Positions 24,264-32,588 of a stretch of 64,000 nt of DNA are shown one piece after another. The position numbers and the translations under genes are program-made. Position 1 is the first letter of the stretch. Every line of letters begins with the position of its first letter. The stretch spans positions 1 through 64,000 of the forward strand of contig NZ_AXAU01000024.1 in assembly GCF_000472965.1 (NCBI RefSeq), in the 5' to 3' direction. This DNA is from Bradyrhizobium murdochi (GTDB taxonomy: Bacteria > Pseudomonadota > Alphaproteobacteria > Rhizobiales > Xanthobacteraceae). The notes under the pieces are model-generated. The model was not told the DNA's origin. It ran no database searches and saw only the letters and a program-made list of their open reading frames with translations.

Positions 24264-24835
24264 GAGAAGCGCTCGCAGGCCTGATCCTTGCGACATTCCC
24301 ATTCATCGTCTCGACCTTCGCACAGGAGAGGCCTCCCGAGCCCGCCGGGTATCGCATGGAAGACTACCGTGCGCCGGTTCCCGCGACCCTTGCCGGCGTA
24401 CGCGTGCTGACTACCGCAGAGGCCGAGGCGATCTGGCGCGCCAAGGCCGGCGCATTCATCGACGTCATGCCTCGCGCGCCGAAGCCGCAAAATCTTCCCG
24501 AAGGCACCATCTGGCGCGACAAGCCGCGGCTCAACATTCCCGGCAGCGTGTGGCTGCCGGACACCGGCTACGGAAAGCTCGCGGCCGTAACGGAAGACTA
24601 TCTGCAGCGCGGGCTTGTCCGCGCGACGGCCGGCAACAATGCCGCGCTGGTGGTGGTCTACTGCCTTGCCGATTGCTGGATGTCCTGGAACGCGGCCAAG
24701 CGCATCCTCACTTACGGCTATTCCAACGTGGCGTGGTACCCTGACGGGACCGACGGCTGGGAACGGGCCGGTCTGGCGCTGGTGGTGTCGCAGCCGGAGC
24801 CGCGGACAGGCGAGGAGATCGCATCGCCGCGTTAG
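24260..24835 (+). CDS. PQQ-dependent catabolism-associated CxxxCW-motif protein (rhodanese-like)
   Basis: A 191-residue protein with a signal (MREALAGLILATFPFIVSTFAQ). Rhodanese-like in outline (AFIDVMPRAPKP...). The characteristic motif reads YCLADCWMSWNAAKR, with two cysteines three residues apart before the Trp. Members are found only with PQQ dehydrogenase gene sets; a redox or metal-loading role in the periplasm is proposed by context only. It overlaps xoxJ by 4 bases. It ends just 3 bases before the tail of the convergent gene at 24839, so the two transcripts must overlap. Confidence 0.85.
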   Translation: MREALAGLILATFPFIVSTFAQERPPEPAGYRMEDYRAPVPATLAGVRVLTTAEAEAIWRAKAGAFIDVMPRAPKPQNLPEGTIWRDKPRLNIPGSVWLPDTGYGKLAAVTEDYLQRGLVRATAGNNAALVVVYCLADCWMSWNAAKRILTYGYSNVAWYPDGTDGWERAGLALVVSQPEPRTGEEIASPR

Positions 24836-24838
24836 CGA

Positions 24839-25450
24839 CTACTCGATCTCCTGCTGAATCGTCCGCCCGAGGGCGAACAGCCGCTGGTCGATCGCCGTCG
24901 GCACCTCGCAGACGAATTTGATGACGTTCCGCCGGTCTTCGAAGATGCGCGTCTGCCAGACGAGCTGATTGCCGAGTTCGTCGATCTTCGCCTGATTGGG
25001 CGGCGTTTCGCCCTGCAGCGCCTGCAAGGCCAGCGTGTCGGCGCGGATTTTATCTGCTGCTTCGCGCTGTTTGCGGGTGACACGCTCCAGCCCGTTCATA
25101 ACCTGGGAGCGTTGGGCATTGAGGGATTCGAACAGGCCGGCAAACAGCAATTTCCCGCTTGCGGTCTTGTCGGCTGCACCGTTCAGATATTCCGTGATTG
25201 CCTTTTGCGCCTCCTCGAGCGGGGTCCGCCTTGCCGCGAGCTTCGCAACCAGCGCGCTGACCTTGGCATCGTCCTTCCATTTGCCGGAGATGTCGTCGAG
25301 CGGCGGGCCTGCCCACACTGCGGCGATGGATATCTCGGGCACCTTGGCCTGCGTGCACGGCCAGTCCGGATAGCGCGGATCGGCAGCGTGGCCGTACCCG
25401 CTCATGGCCGCGCCGGCAAAGAGTACGGAGATCGCGATCCGGTATTTCAT
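24839..25450 (-). CDS. Exported protein of the Lut-like operon, unknown function
   Basis: A 203-residue protein with a signal (MKYRIAISVLFAGAAMSGYGHAAD), followed by a helical region rich in Ala, Lys and Gln (QKAITEYLNGAADKTASGKL, RADTLALQALQGETPPNQAK) that looks like a coiled coil, and two cysteines (WPCTQ, FVCEV). The ATG at 25450 overlaps the permease stop by 4 bases (ATGA), so it belongs to the operon. The frame is open further upstream but that part only shadows the permease. Corresponds by position to a periplasmic Lut protein in methylotrophs, which I infer from order only. Confidence 0.7.
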   Translation of the reverse strand: MKYRIAISVLFAGAAMSGYGHAADPRYPDWPCTQAKVPEISIAAVWAGPPLDDISGKWKDDAKVSALVAKLAARRTPLEEAQKAITEYLNGAADKTASGKLLFAGLFESLNAQRSQVMNGLERVTRKQREAADKIRADTLALQALQGETPPNQAKIDELGNQLVWQTRIFEDRRNVIKFVCEVPTAIDQRLFALGRTIQQEIE

Positions 25451-26295
25451 GTCTCGCCTCCGGCCGGGCCGCGGCGGATCAGGCCGCGCGATGGATCGTA
25501 GGCGAGGATGGCGCCGATCATGAAGGCGATCGTGCAGCCGCCCACCACGGCGAGTGCGATCCAGTTCATTTGCCCATACAGCGCAAAACGAATCAGCTCC
25601 ACCGCATGCGTGAACGGATTGAACAGGCAGACATAATAGAGCATCGGGCTGCTCTCCAGGATGCGCCACAGCGGATAGAGCGCCGAGGAAGCAAAGAACA
25701 TCGGAAAGATGACAAAGTTCATCACGCCCGCAAAGTTCTCGAGCTGTTTGATGCCGGACGAGATCAGCATGCCCAACGCGCCGAGCATCAGGCCTGAGAG
25801 GACCAGCGCCGGCAGCACCGTAAGATAGCCGGTCGGGGGCGCTGCGATATCCCAGAACCAGGCGATCAGCAGGAAGGCATAGACCTGAAGCAGCGAGACC
25901 GCGGTTCCCGCCAGAAGCTTGCAGGACAATAGGAACCATCGCGGCAGCGGGCTCACCAGCAAGGTCCGCATATTGCCCATTTCGCGGTCGTAGACCATGG
26001 AAAGCGAGGACTGCATGCCGTTGAAAAGCTGAATCATCGCCATCAGCCCGGGCGCGATATAGACCTCGTAAAGAATGTAGGTCTCATATGGGGGGATGAT
26101 GGAGAGGCCGAGCACCTGACGGAAGCCGGCGGCGAAGATGAACAGCCACACCAGGGGGCGCACGAGCGCGGAGATGAAGCGTTCGCGCTGGTGCAGGAAC
26201 CGAAGCGCCTCGCGCCACACGATGCCGTTCAGGCAGATCAGATATTCGGCCGCCGAGAAGCCGCGCTGGATTGGCGTCATGGCTGCCGATGTCAT
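25447..26295 (-). CDS. ABC-2-type permease of the PQQ-associated (Lut-like) transporter
   Basis: A 282-residue inner-membrane permease of the ABC-2 (export-type) fold, with six hydrophobic segments (from WLFIFAAGFRQVL to GGCTIAFMIGAILAY). A PQQ-dependent alcohol dehydrogenase system permease is its family. It overlaps the ATPase stop by 4 bases and the next gene by 4. In Methylorubrum this type of permease (LutF) is part of the lanthanide uptake system. That an ABC-2-type permease works with periplasmic binding proteins is unusual; the direction of transport cannot be inferred from the sequence. Confidence 0.85.
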   Translation of the reverse strand: MTSAAMTPIQRGFSAAEYLICLNGIVWREALRFLHQRERFISALVRPLVWLFIFAAGFRQVLGLSIIPPYETYILYEVYIAPGLMAMIQLFNGMQSSLSMVYDREMGNMRTLLVSPLPRWFLLSCKLLAGTAVSLLQVYAFLLIAWFWDIAAPPTGYLTVLPALVLSGLMLGALGMLISSGIKQLENFAGVMNFVIFPMFFASSALYPLWRILESSPMLYYVCLFNPFTHAVELIRFALYGQMNWIALAVVGGCTIAFMIGAILAYDPSRGLIRRGPAGGET

Positions 26296-27113
26296 GACGT
26301 TGGACTCCCGCTTTGAGCGGCGGAGCCGGTCAGCCGCATGAACGCCGTGTTAATATCGCTGCCGCCGGCGTCCGCGATCACCCGCGCCACTTTGCCCTGG
26401 GCCAATACGCGGCCCTGATGCAGCACGACGAGATCGTCGTTCGAACCGATCTCGTCGAACAGATGTGTCGCCCAAAGCACGCTTATTCCCTGTTCGGCAA
26501 CGAGCTGCCGAACGTGGTTGAGGATGTCGGCGCGCGCCTTGACGTCGAGGCCGACGGTTGCCTCATCGAGCAGGAGCAGGCGCGGGCGATGCAGCAGCGC
26601 CCGCGCGATTTCCAATCGTCGCATCTGGCCGCCGGAGAGATCGCGCACCTTGCTGCCGGCGCGGTCGGCAAGGCCGATGCGCGCCAGCACCTCACCGCTG
26701 CGTGCGCGGGCATCGCGCCTGCCGATGCCGTGCAAGGCGGCGTGATAAAGCAGATTCTGCGTCACCGAGAGGTCGAGATCGAGCGTGCGGGGCTGAAACA
26801 CCACGCCGAGCAGCCGCAAGGCTTCGCCGGGTGTCTGCGCGACGTCATGGCCGAAAATCCCGATACGTCCGTGCTGGATTCCGAACAGCCGCGTGATCAG
26901 CGAGAACAGGGTGCTCTTGCCGGCGCCGTTCAGGCCAAGCAACGCGGTGAAACTTGCCGGCGCGACGGAAAAGCCGATCTCGATCAGCGCGCGCCGGGTG
27001 CCATAGGCATGGCTGACGCCTTCGATCGACAGCGCAGGCATCTCCACGGCATCGGGCCGGGGAGGGAAACCTTGCGTGCTCTGACCGGCGGAAAAGGCGT
27101 CAGTGGCCGTCAT
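26292..27113 (-). CDS. ATP-binding protein of the PQQ-associated (Lut-like) transporter
   Basis: A 273-residue ABC ATPase. Walker A is GLNGAGKST, the signature LSGGQMRR, Walker B LLLLDEATVGLD (the Asp-Glu pair is present). It corresponds to LutE of methylotrophs by family and order. The N-terminus (MTATDAFSAGQSTQGFPPRP) is a poorly conserved extension of about 25 residues. The ATG overlaps the propeller gene's stop by 4 bases and its own stop overlaps the permease by 4. Energises the permease at 25447. Confidence 0.88.
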   Translation of the reverse strand: MTATDAFSAGQSTQGFPPRPDAVEMPALSIEGVSHAYGTRRALIEIGFSVAPASFTALLGLNGAGKSTLFSLITRLFGIQHGRIGIFGHDVAQTPGEALRLLGVVFQPRTLDLDLSVTQNLLYHAALHGIGRRDARARSGEVLARIGLADRAGSKVRDLSGGQMRRLEIARALLHRPRLLLLDEATVGLDVKARADILNHVRQLVAEQGISVLWATHLFDEIGSNDDLVVLHQGRVLAQGKVARVIADAGGSDINTAFMRLTGSAAQSGSPTS

Positions 27114-28084
27114 GGTTGTGCAATCGTCATACCCCAGGGCAGTTCGCCGACCTGGATCGTCTTGATGACCTTTTGGGCTGCGACATCGATCACCGAGACG
27201 TCGTTCGATACGCCATTGGTGGTTAGTAGATATTTCTCGTCGGGCGTGAATGCGAGGTGCCAGACACGCTGGCCCACCAGCAGATATTTGGTGACCTTGT
27301 GGCTAACGGCGTCGACGACGGCGACGCGATTGGCCGGGCCGAGTGCGACGAAAGCGGTCTTGCCGTCCTTGGTCATGCCGATGCCGACCGGCTGGATGGC
27401 TTCGCTTCGCAGGCCGGGAATTTCGAATGAAATCTTCTTCGTCACCTCCCGCTTGGCCGGGTCGATCACCGAAACGGTACCGCCTATCTCCGACGATACC
27501 CACACCTCGGAATTGTCACGTTTGAACTCGGCGAAGCGCGGGCGCGCATCGACCAGAACGTTGGCGACGATCTCGCGCGTCGTGGTGTCGATGAAATGCG
27601 CCATGTTGGTTGTCTCGGACGTATTGATCAGGATTTTGCCGTCCGGGCTGATCGCCATGCCCTCCGGTTCGACGCCGACCTGGATCTCGCCGAGACGGGC
27701 GCGCTTCTCGACGTCGATGATGGTCACCGTATTGTCATTCTCGTTAGCGACGTAAAGGATCTTGCCATCTGCATCCAAGGCGAACAGCTCGGGGTCCGGG
27801 CCGGAGGGCAGGGAATCGACGACCTCCTGCTTCGCAACGTCGATGACCTGAATGCTGTCGTCGTCGCCGACCGCGACGAACACAAACTTGCCGTCCCTGG
27901 TGAATTCGATGCCGCGTGGACGCTGGCCGACCTTGATGGTCTTGGTGACGGTCCAACTGTTCGTATCGATCACCGATACGGTGTTGCTCTTCTCGTTGGA
28001 CACATAGGCGATGAAGGCCGATGCGGGCGTCGCCGCCGCGAGCCATGCAGCCATCCCGAAAAGCAGGCAATGACGCCATATATG
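27110..28084 (-). CDS. Exported YVTN-type beta-propeller protein, PQQ-catabolism associated (LutB-like)
   Basis: A 324-residue exported propeller with YVTN-like blades repeating VSVIDTNSWTVTKTIKVGQRP, NTVTIIDVEKR and NDVSVIDVAAQKVIKTIQVG. I placed the start at TTG 28084 because AAGGAGG lies five bases upstream, giving a clean signal peptide (LHIWRHCLLFGMAAWLAAAT...ASAF); the ATG at 28114 has no such site. PQQ-dehydrogenase-associated propellers are thought to bind a substrate or metal in the periplasm. It lies between the binding protein and ATPase genes of the Lut-like operon and overlaps the ATPase by 4 bases. Confidence 0.8.
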   Translation of the reverse strand, partial: HIWRHCLLFGMAAWLAAATPASAFIAYVSNEKSNTVSVIDTNSWTVTKTIKVGQRPRGIEFTRDGKFVFVAVGDDDSIQVIDVAKQEVVDSLPSGPDPELFALDADGKILYVANENDNTVTIIDVEKRARLGEIQVGVEPEGMAISPDGKILINTSETTNMAHFIDTTTREIVANVLVDARPRFAEFKRDNSEVWVSSEIGGTVSVIDPAKREVTKKISFEIPGLRSEAIQPVGIGMTKDGKTAFVALGPANRVAVVDAVSHKVTKYLLVGQRVWHLAFTPDEKYLLTTNGVSNDVSVIDVAAQKVIKTIQVGELPWGMTIAQP

Positions 28085-28098
28085 CAATTCATCCTCCT

Positions 28099-29280
28099 TC
28101 AATTCAGCTTGCATTTGGTTTCCGGCCGATCAACGCCAAGCGTGTCGAGTTCCGACACCTGATGCAGGAAACCCTCCTGCGGCGAAACCGAGACCACCAT
28201 GCGTCCATCGACCAAAAGGATCGGCTGGCGAAGTTGCAAATTCCAGTCCCGCAGCGTCAACCGCCGGCCTTTGAACGCAGCAACGGAAAAGTCTTTCCCT
28301 CTAAGAAAATCCGACACCACCTTTGGGTCGCCGGACTTCGTGCGCGACGCAGCTTCACCGACCATGCGTGCTGCCGTCCAGGCCTGCATGTCCAATGCGG
28401 TCATCTGTCGCGAGTTCAGTTTGGCGAACCGGTTCTGAATCTGGATCGCGCCCCACTGATCCTGCGCGGCGTGCCAACTGGTCGGAACGAGGCCCGCCGA
28501 GCCGGCAACCGGGCGCGGATCCCAGGTGCGGTAGGGCAGATAGGACGCGAACACCTCGCTTTCGTCGGCTGCCACGAGGACGTCATAGGCCGGTGCTTGC
28601 TGGGTGAATACCGGAATTTGCCGCTGGATCAGGGTGACGCCACTGTCTGTGCGGCGCGCGCCGCCGGTATCTTCAAAGGTTCGCTCCTGAACGATCTTGG
28701 CGCCAAAGCGCGTGGCCGCACGCCGCAGTGCGTCGGCGTAGAGCTTGTCCTGATCGTGCGAGCCGATCACGAGCAACCAGCGCTTCCATTGCTTCCACAC
28801 CAGATATTGCGCGAGCGCATCGGCAAGCATCGAGCGCGTCGGCGCGACATGGATCACGTTGCCGCGGCAATCCTGCTCGCGCAGGCGATCGTCGATTGCT
28901 CCGGCATTCAACAGCAACGTCCCACGTTCGCGAATCGCATTGGCGGCCTTCAGCAGATCGTCTGCCGGAAGGTCAGCAATGATGAAGCCGGTGCGCTCGG
29001 CAAGCGCCGCGGCAGTCTTCGCGACGTCCTCGTCGTCCTTGAGTCGGACCTCTTCCAGCGTGAAGCGCTGATTGAGGAACTTGCCCGTGGTGTTATTATC
29101 CTCGATGGCAAGGCGTGCGCCGGCAAGCCCGTCGTTCTCCGCCGGTAGTTCGACGAGGGACAATTTCGCCTTGATGCCGGCGCGGCCAAGATAGCCGATG
29201 CCGATCTCGATGGGGGCGGCGGCGAGGACGGAGGTAGCTGCAATGCTCAAGCCGATCGCAGCGACCAGGCATCGGATCAT
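28099..29280 (-). CDS. Periplasmic binding protein of the PQQ-associated (Lut-like) transporter
   Basis: A 393-residue solute-binding protein of the family found with PQQ-dependent alcohol dehydrogenase systems (LutA in methylotrophs). The signal is MIRCLVAAIGLSIAATSVLAA; start ATG 29280 with GGGAGAAG upstream. The fold resembles branched-chain amino-acid binding proteins (ARLAIEDNNTTGKFLNQRF, AQYLVWKQWKRWLLVIG). It follows fghA by 111 bases on the same strand. Its role in lanthanide delivery is by analogy with Methylorubrum lutA and by gene neighbourhood here. Confidence 0.82.
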   Translation of the reverse strand: MIRCLVAAIGLSIAATSVLAAAPIEIGIGYLGRAGIKAKLSLVELPAENDGLAGARLAIEDNNTTGKFLNQRFTLEEVRLKDDEDVAKTAAALAERTGFIIADLPADDLLKAANAIRERGTLLLNAGAIDDRLREQDCRGNVIHVAPTRSMLADALAQYLVWKQWKRWLLVIGSHDQDKLYADALRRAATRFGAKIVQERTFEDTGGARRTDSGVTLIQRQIPVFTQQAPAYDVLVAADESEVFASYLPYRTWDPRPVAGSAGLVPTSWHAAQDQWGAIQIQNRFAKLNSRQMTALDMQAWTAARMVGEAASRTKSGDPKVVSDFLRGKDFSVAAFKGRRLTLRDWNLQLRQPILLVDGRMVVSVSPQEGFLHQVSELDTLGVDRPETKCKLN

Positions 29281-29391
29281 GGCTTCTCCCTGACAGGTCT
29301 TCTCGACTTGGTATGGAAGACCTTTGGCTTGAACCATGACCGAATTGTATGGGCTTGCAACTCAATTCTGTTGCGCCGATTTCGCGTCGTT

Positions 29392-30237
29392 TCAGCCCTT
29401 CAAGCGTGCGGCGTGCCAACGCAGATGATCGGCCATGAATGTGGAGATGAAGTAGTAGCTGTGGTCGTAGCCAGGCTGCCGGCGCAAGGTGAGGGGGATT
29501 TTGGCTCTCTCGCAGGTGCCTTGCAGCAGCTCCGGGCGGAGCTGTTCGGTCAGAAACTGATCGGCATCGCCATAGTCGACCAGCAGATCGGGTAATCTGG
29601 CGCCGTCCTCGATCAGGGCTACCGCATCGTGCTTGCGCCATGCTTGCCGGTCGCTACCGAGATAACCGCCGAGCGCCTTGATGCCCCATGGCACCTGCGA
29701 GGGAGCGACAATCGGCGCAAAGGCACTGGCAGCGCGGTAGCGGCCGGGATGGCGCAGCGCGATCGTCAGCGCGCCGTGGCCGCCCATGGAATGGCCAAGA
29801 ATGGATTGCCGGCTTGCGTCGACAGGAAAGTTTTCGGCGACCAGTTTGGGCAGTTCCTCCGTGACATAGCTCCACATGCGGTAATTGCGGGCGAACGGCT
29901 CCTGCGTCGCATCGACGTAGAAACCGGCGCCAAGCCCGAAATCGTAGGCATTGGCGGGATCGCCCGGCACGCCTTCGCCGCGCGGGCTGGTGTCGGGCGC
30001 AACGAAGATCAGGCCGAGTTCGGCGCAGGCGCTGCGGAATTCGCCCTTTTCCGTCACGTTGGCGTGGGTGCAGGTCAGGCCTGAGAGATACCAGACGACC
30101 GGCAGCCTGGTGCCCGCGGCGTGCGGAGGCACATACACCGAGAACGTCATGTCGGTCCGGGTTTCGCGGCTGGCGTGCCGGTAGACGCCTTGCGTTCCGC
30201 CATATGCCTTGTTCAGTGAAACCGTCTGCATACTCAT
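29392..30237 (-). CDS. fghA: S-formylglutathione hydrolase
   Basis: A 281-residue alpha/beta-hydrolase that releases formate and glutathione from S-formylglutathione, the last step of glutathione-linked formaldehyde oxidation. The nucleophile elbow is GHSMGGHGAL, the oxyanion motif is SGLTCTHANVTEKG, and the catalytic His is in GYDHSYYF. The ATG at 30237 overlaps the response regulator stop by 4 bases (ATGA). With FrmA and Gfa (38.9-40.7 kb) it completes the route. Start chosen at MSMQTVS; the upstream frame is a shadow of the regulator. Confidence 0.95.
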   Translation of the reverse strand: MSMQTVSLNKAYGGTQGVYRHASRETRTDMTFSVYVPPHAAGTRLPVVWYLSGLTCTHANVTEKGEFRSACAELGLIFVAPDTSPRGEGVPGDPANAYDFGLGAGFYVDATQEPFARNYRMWSYVTEELPKLVAENFPVDASRQSILGHSMGGHGALTIALRHPGRYRAASAFAPIVAPSQVPWGIKALGGYLGSDRQAWRKHDAVALIEDGARLPDLLVDYGDADQFLTEQLRPELLQGTCERAKIPLTLRRQPGYDHSYYFISTFMADHLRWHAARLKG

Positions 30238-30890
30238 GGTCTTGCTACTCCGGCGCCATGTGGCACGCTTACGCCAATGCCACTTTCGATTGCCAGCCGC
30301 ACCAGTTCGGCGGAAGTTCGCACGCCGAGCTTTTGGCGCATGATCGAGGATGTGTTGGCAACGGTTTTGTACGAGGAATGAACCAGCCACGCGATCTCGG
30401 AAAGGCTCTTGCCCGCGCTGAGCAGGCGCAGGATCTCCATCTCCCGCGAGGTCAGTTTTGCAAGCGGGCTGCGAGCGAAAGTGGGTCCGGCGAATGCGAT
30501 GCTTCGCGCGATCGCGGACGGCAGATACACTCCGCCCTTGCCGACTTCACGGATGGCTTCGACCAGATCCTGCGGATCGCCCGTCTTCGCGACATAGCCT
30601 TTGGCGCCGATCTCAATGGCGCGCGCGGCGAAGACCGGATCGTCGTTCATGCTGAACATGATGATTCGTGCCGACGCAGTTCGCGCAAGAATGCGCCGCG
30701 CCAGTTCAAACCCCGAGACGGTGGGAAGGTTGATATCGATCACGCAGATGTCGGGGCGTTCGGCGACGAATACGCGTTCGCCGCTCTCCGCGTCGGCAGC
30801 TTCCAGCAGCACGACCTCCGGTTCGTCGGCAAATACGGTGCGGCAACCTGAAGCAACGATGGGATGATCGTCGACGATCAGTACTCGCAT
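30234..30890 (-). CDS. LuxR/NarL-type response regulator (FlhR-like)
   Basis: A 218-residue response regulator. The receiver domain has the Asp pocket VDDHP, the phospho-acceptor Asp52 in VIDINLP, and the Lys in GYVAKTG. The C-terminal LuxR-type helix-turn-helix carries KLTSREMEILRLLSAGKSLSEIAWL. The gene overlaps fghA by 4 bases and is divergent from a histidine kinase. The pair resembles FlhSR of Paracoccus, which controls methanol and formaldehyde oxidation genes; that match is by family and context, not by identity. It is at the head of the fghA-Lut-like operon and likely controls it. Confidence 0.85.
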   Translation of the reverse strand: MRVLIVDDHPIVASGCRTVFADEPEVVLLEAADAESGERVFVAERPDICVIDINLPTVSGFELARRILARTASARIIMFSMNDDPVFAARAIEIGAKGYVAKTGDPQDLVEAIREVGKGGVYLPSAIARSIAFAGPTFARSPLAKLTSREMEILRLLSAGKSLSEIAWLVHSSYKTVANTSSIMRQKLGVRTSAELVRLAIESGIGVSVPHGAGVARP

Positions 30891-31076
30891 GGCATCGATC
30901 CCCGATAGCTGCTTCGCTCGCGTTGCTGCATCGCGTCAAGCTGCATCGACATCGGCGCGAGCCCGGTCATGCAATGCCTGCGAGATTGCGGTACGCTTCA
31001 ATCTGATCGTCGGTTTTTCGGCTGTCAACGGTCCTCTCGACGAGGAACTGATTGCGACGCGACTGGGGCAGACGTC

Positions 31077-32426
31077 ATGTGGCAGAAATTATCGTTGCGT
31101 GGGCGGATCAATTTGCTGCTGGCGCTGGGGCTCACGCTTGGCCTGGCCATCAATATCGCGCGGCTGGTGGTCGAAGCGGCGCCCCGTGTCCGAGCCGAAG
31201 ATCAAAGCGTCATCCGGCTGGCGCGCGAATTCGTGGAGACGATCGTTCCCGGCCTGAACGAGGCGGCAGATCCGGAGGCGCGGCTGAACCAGATCGTCCA
31301 CGACCTCAGCAGGCTCCGTCACGTCAGTATCACGCGGCAGGGCGATGCAAGTGTGGCCGGGCGCTCGGGCGATGGCGGCGAGGAGCCATCGCCGCCGGCA
31401 TGGTTTATCGCGCTCGTGCATCCCGAAACGACCACCGTAAGTGTGCCGATCACGATCCACGGAAAGCCGCAGTCGCTCCTGATCACCTCGCATCCAAACG
31501 ACGAAATGGCCGAAATCTGGGACGGAATCGTCACCCAGCTAGCGGTTAGTTCCGCGCTCGCCATCGCGCTCTTTCTGGTCACGATAGTCGTGGTTGGCCG
31601 CGCGCTGGCGCCGCTGCGGGCGCTTTCGCAGACCATGGCAAACATCGAGGCCGGGCACTATGGATCACGCGTCGAGCCCGGCGGCACGCCCGAACTGGCG
31701 GCGATCTGTGCCAAGCTGAACCACCTCGCGGGCGCCCTTGGCGAAGCTGTCGAGGACAAGCGGCGGCTCGCCGAGCGCACGGTCTCGCTGCAGGATATGG
31801 AACGCAAGGAGATTGCGCGCGAGCTGCATGACGAGTTTGGGCCCTATCTCTTTACGCTGCGCGCTCACGCCGGCGCCCTGATGCGGCTGGCGGAAGACGG
31901 GCGCGCGCCGAGCGCGGATGCGTTACGCAAGCATGGCACCGCAATCATGGAGCAGATCAACGCGCTCCAGCAGTTCAATCGCAGGATACTGGAAAAGCTG
32001 CGGCCTGTTGGACTTGCAGAGCTTGGACTGCGCGAGGCGCTCGGCGTGCTCTTGCGTTTGTGGCGTGAATCCCGTCCCGACGTAACCATCGACGCGAACA
32101 TTGCGAACGCGCCGGACGAGACTGGAGAAGTCACGGACTTGACGGTTTACCGCATCGTTCAGGAGGCCCTGACGAATGCCTTCCGCCACGCCGATGCGAC
32201 CGCCGTCAGCGTCACGGTGGAACAGGCTGCAGGAACGAGCGGAAGTCGCGCCTGCGCCTTGGTGCGCGTCAGCGACAACGGCCGCGGTTTGGCGCCGGAT
32301 CACAAGCTCGGTTTCGGCTTGATCGGCATGCGCGAGAGAATACTGGCGCTGGGCGGCACGCTGAATGTCGTCTCCGGCAACGGGGGCCTGACGGTAGAGG
32401 CGATAGTTCCCCACGGATCGCACTGA
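31077..32426 (+). CDS. Sensor histidine kinase, HisKA_3 type (FlhS-like)
   Basis: A 449-residue membrane kinase. Transmembrane segments are at about residues 11-30 (INLLLALGLTLGLAINIARL) and around 165-185 (AVSSALAIALFLVTIVVVG), flanking a periplasmic sensing domain; a HAMP linker follows. The phospho-acceptor His is in IARELHDEFGPYLF, and the ATPase domain has EALTNAFRHA, DNGRGLA and GFGLIGMRER. Start chosen at ATG 31077. Its promoter shares the 186-base gap with the divergent response regulator. The periplasmic domain could sense a methanol or lanthanide-related signal. Confidence 0.85.
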   Translation: MWQKLSLRGRINLLLALGLTLGLAINIARLVVEAAPRVRAEDQSVIRLAREFVETIVPGLNEAADPEARLNQIVHDLSRLRHVSITRQGDASVAGRSGDGGEEPSPPAWFIALVHPETTTVSVPITIHGKPQSLLITSHPNDEMAEIWDGIVTQLAVSSALAIALFLVTIVVVGRALAPLRALSQTMANIEAGHYGSRVEPGGTPELAAICAKLNHLAGALGEAVEDKRRLAERTVSLQDMERKEIARELHDEFGPYLFTLRAHAGALMRLAEDGRAPSADALRKHGTAIMEQINALQQFNRRILEKLRPVGLAELGLREALGVLLRLWRESRPDVTIDANIANAPDETGEVTDLTVYRIVQEALTNAFRHADATAVSVTVEQAAGTSGSRACALVRVSDNGRGLAPDHKLGFGLIGMRERILALGGTLNVVSGNGGLTVEAIVPHGSH

Positions 32427-32588
32427 GGCGGCGCAGCGATGGGCGGGAATTTTTCCCGGTTTCTTCGGGAATGAGGACATCTGGGAAGCCCGACCTTTTG
32501 CGGCTAGCGTGTGTCGATGTCTTCTCACTAGTATCGTCCGCGTCGAACCGGCATCGCCAACGCGCCGGAATGTAGTGGGGGTGGGGAC

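Noticed and set aside
26313..27755. A 480-codon open frame antisense to the Lut-like ATPase and propeller genes
   Set aside because: Both sense genes have clear motifs and coupled starts. The antisense product changes character where the sense genes change, as shadows do.
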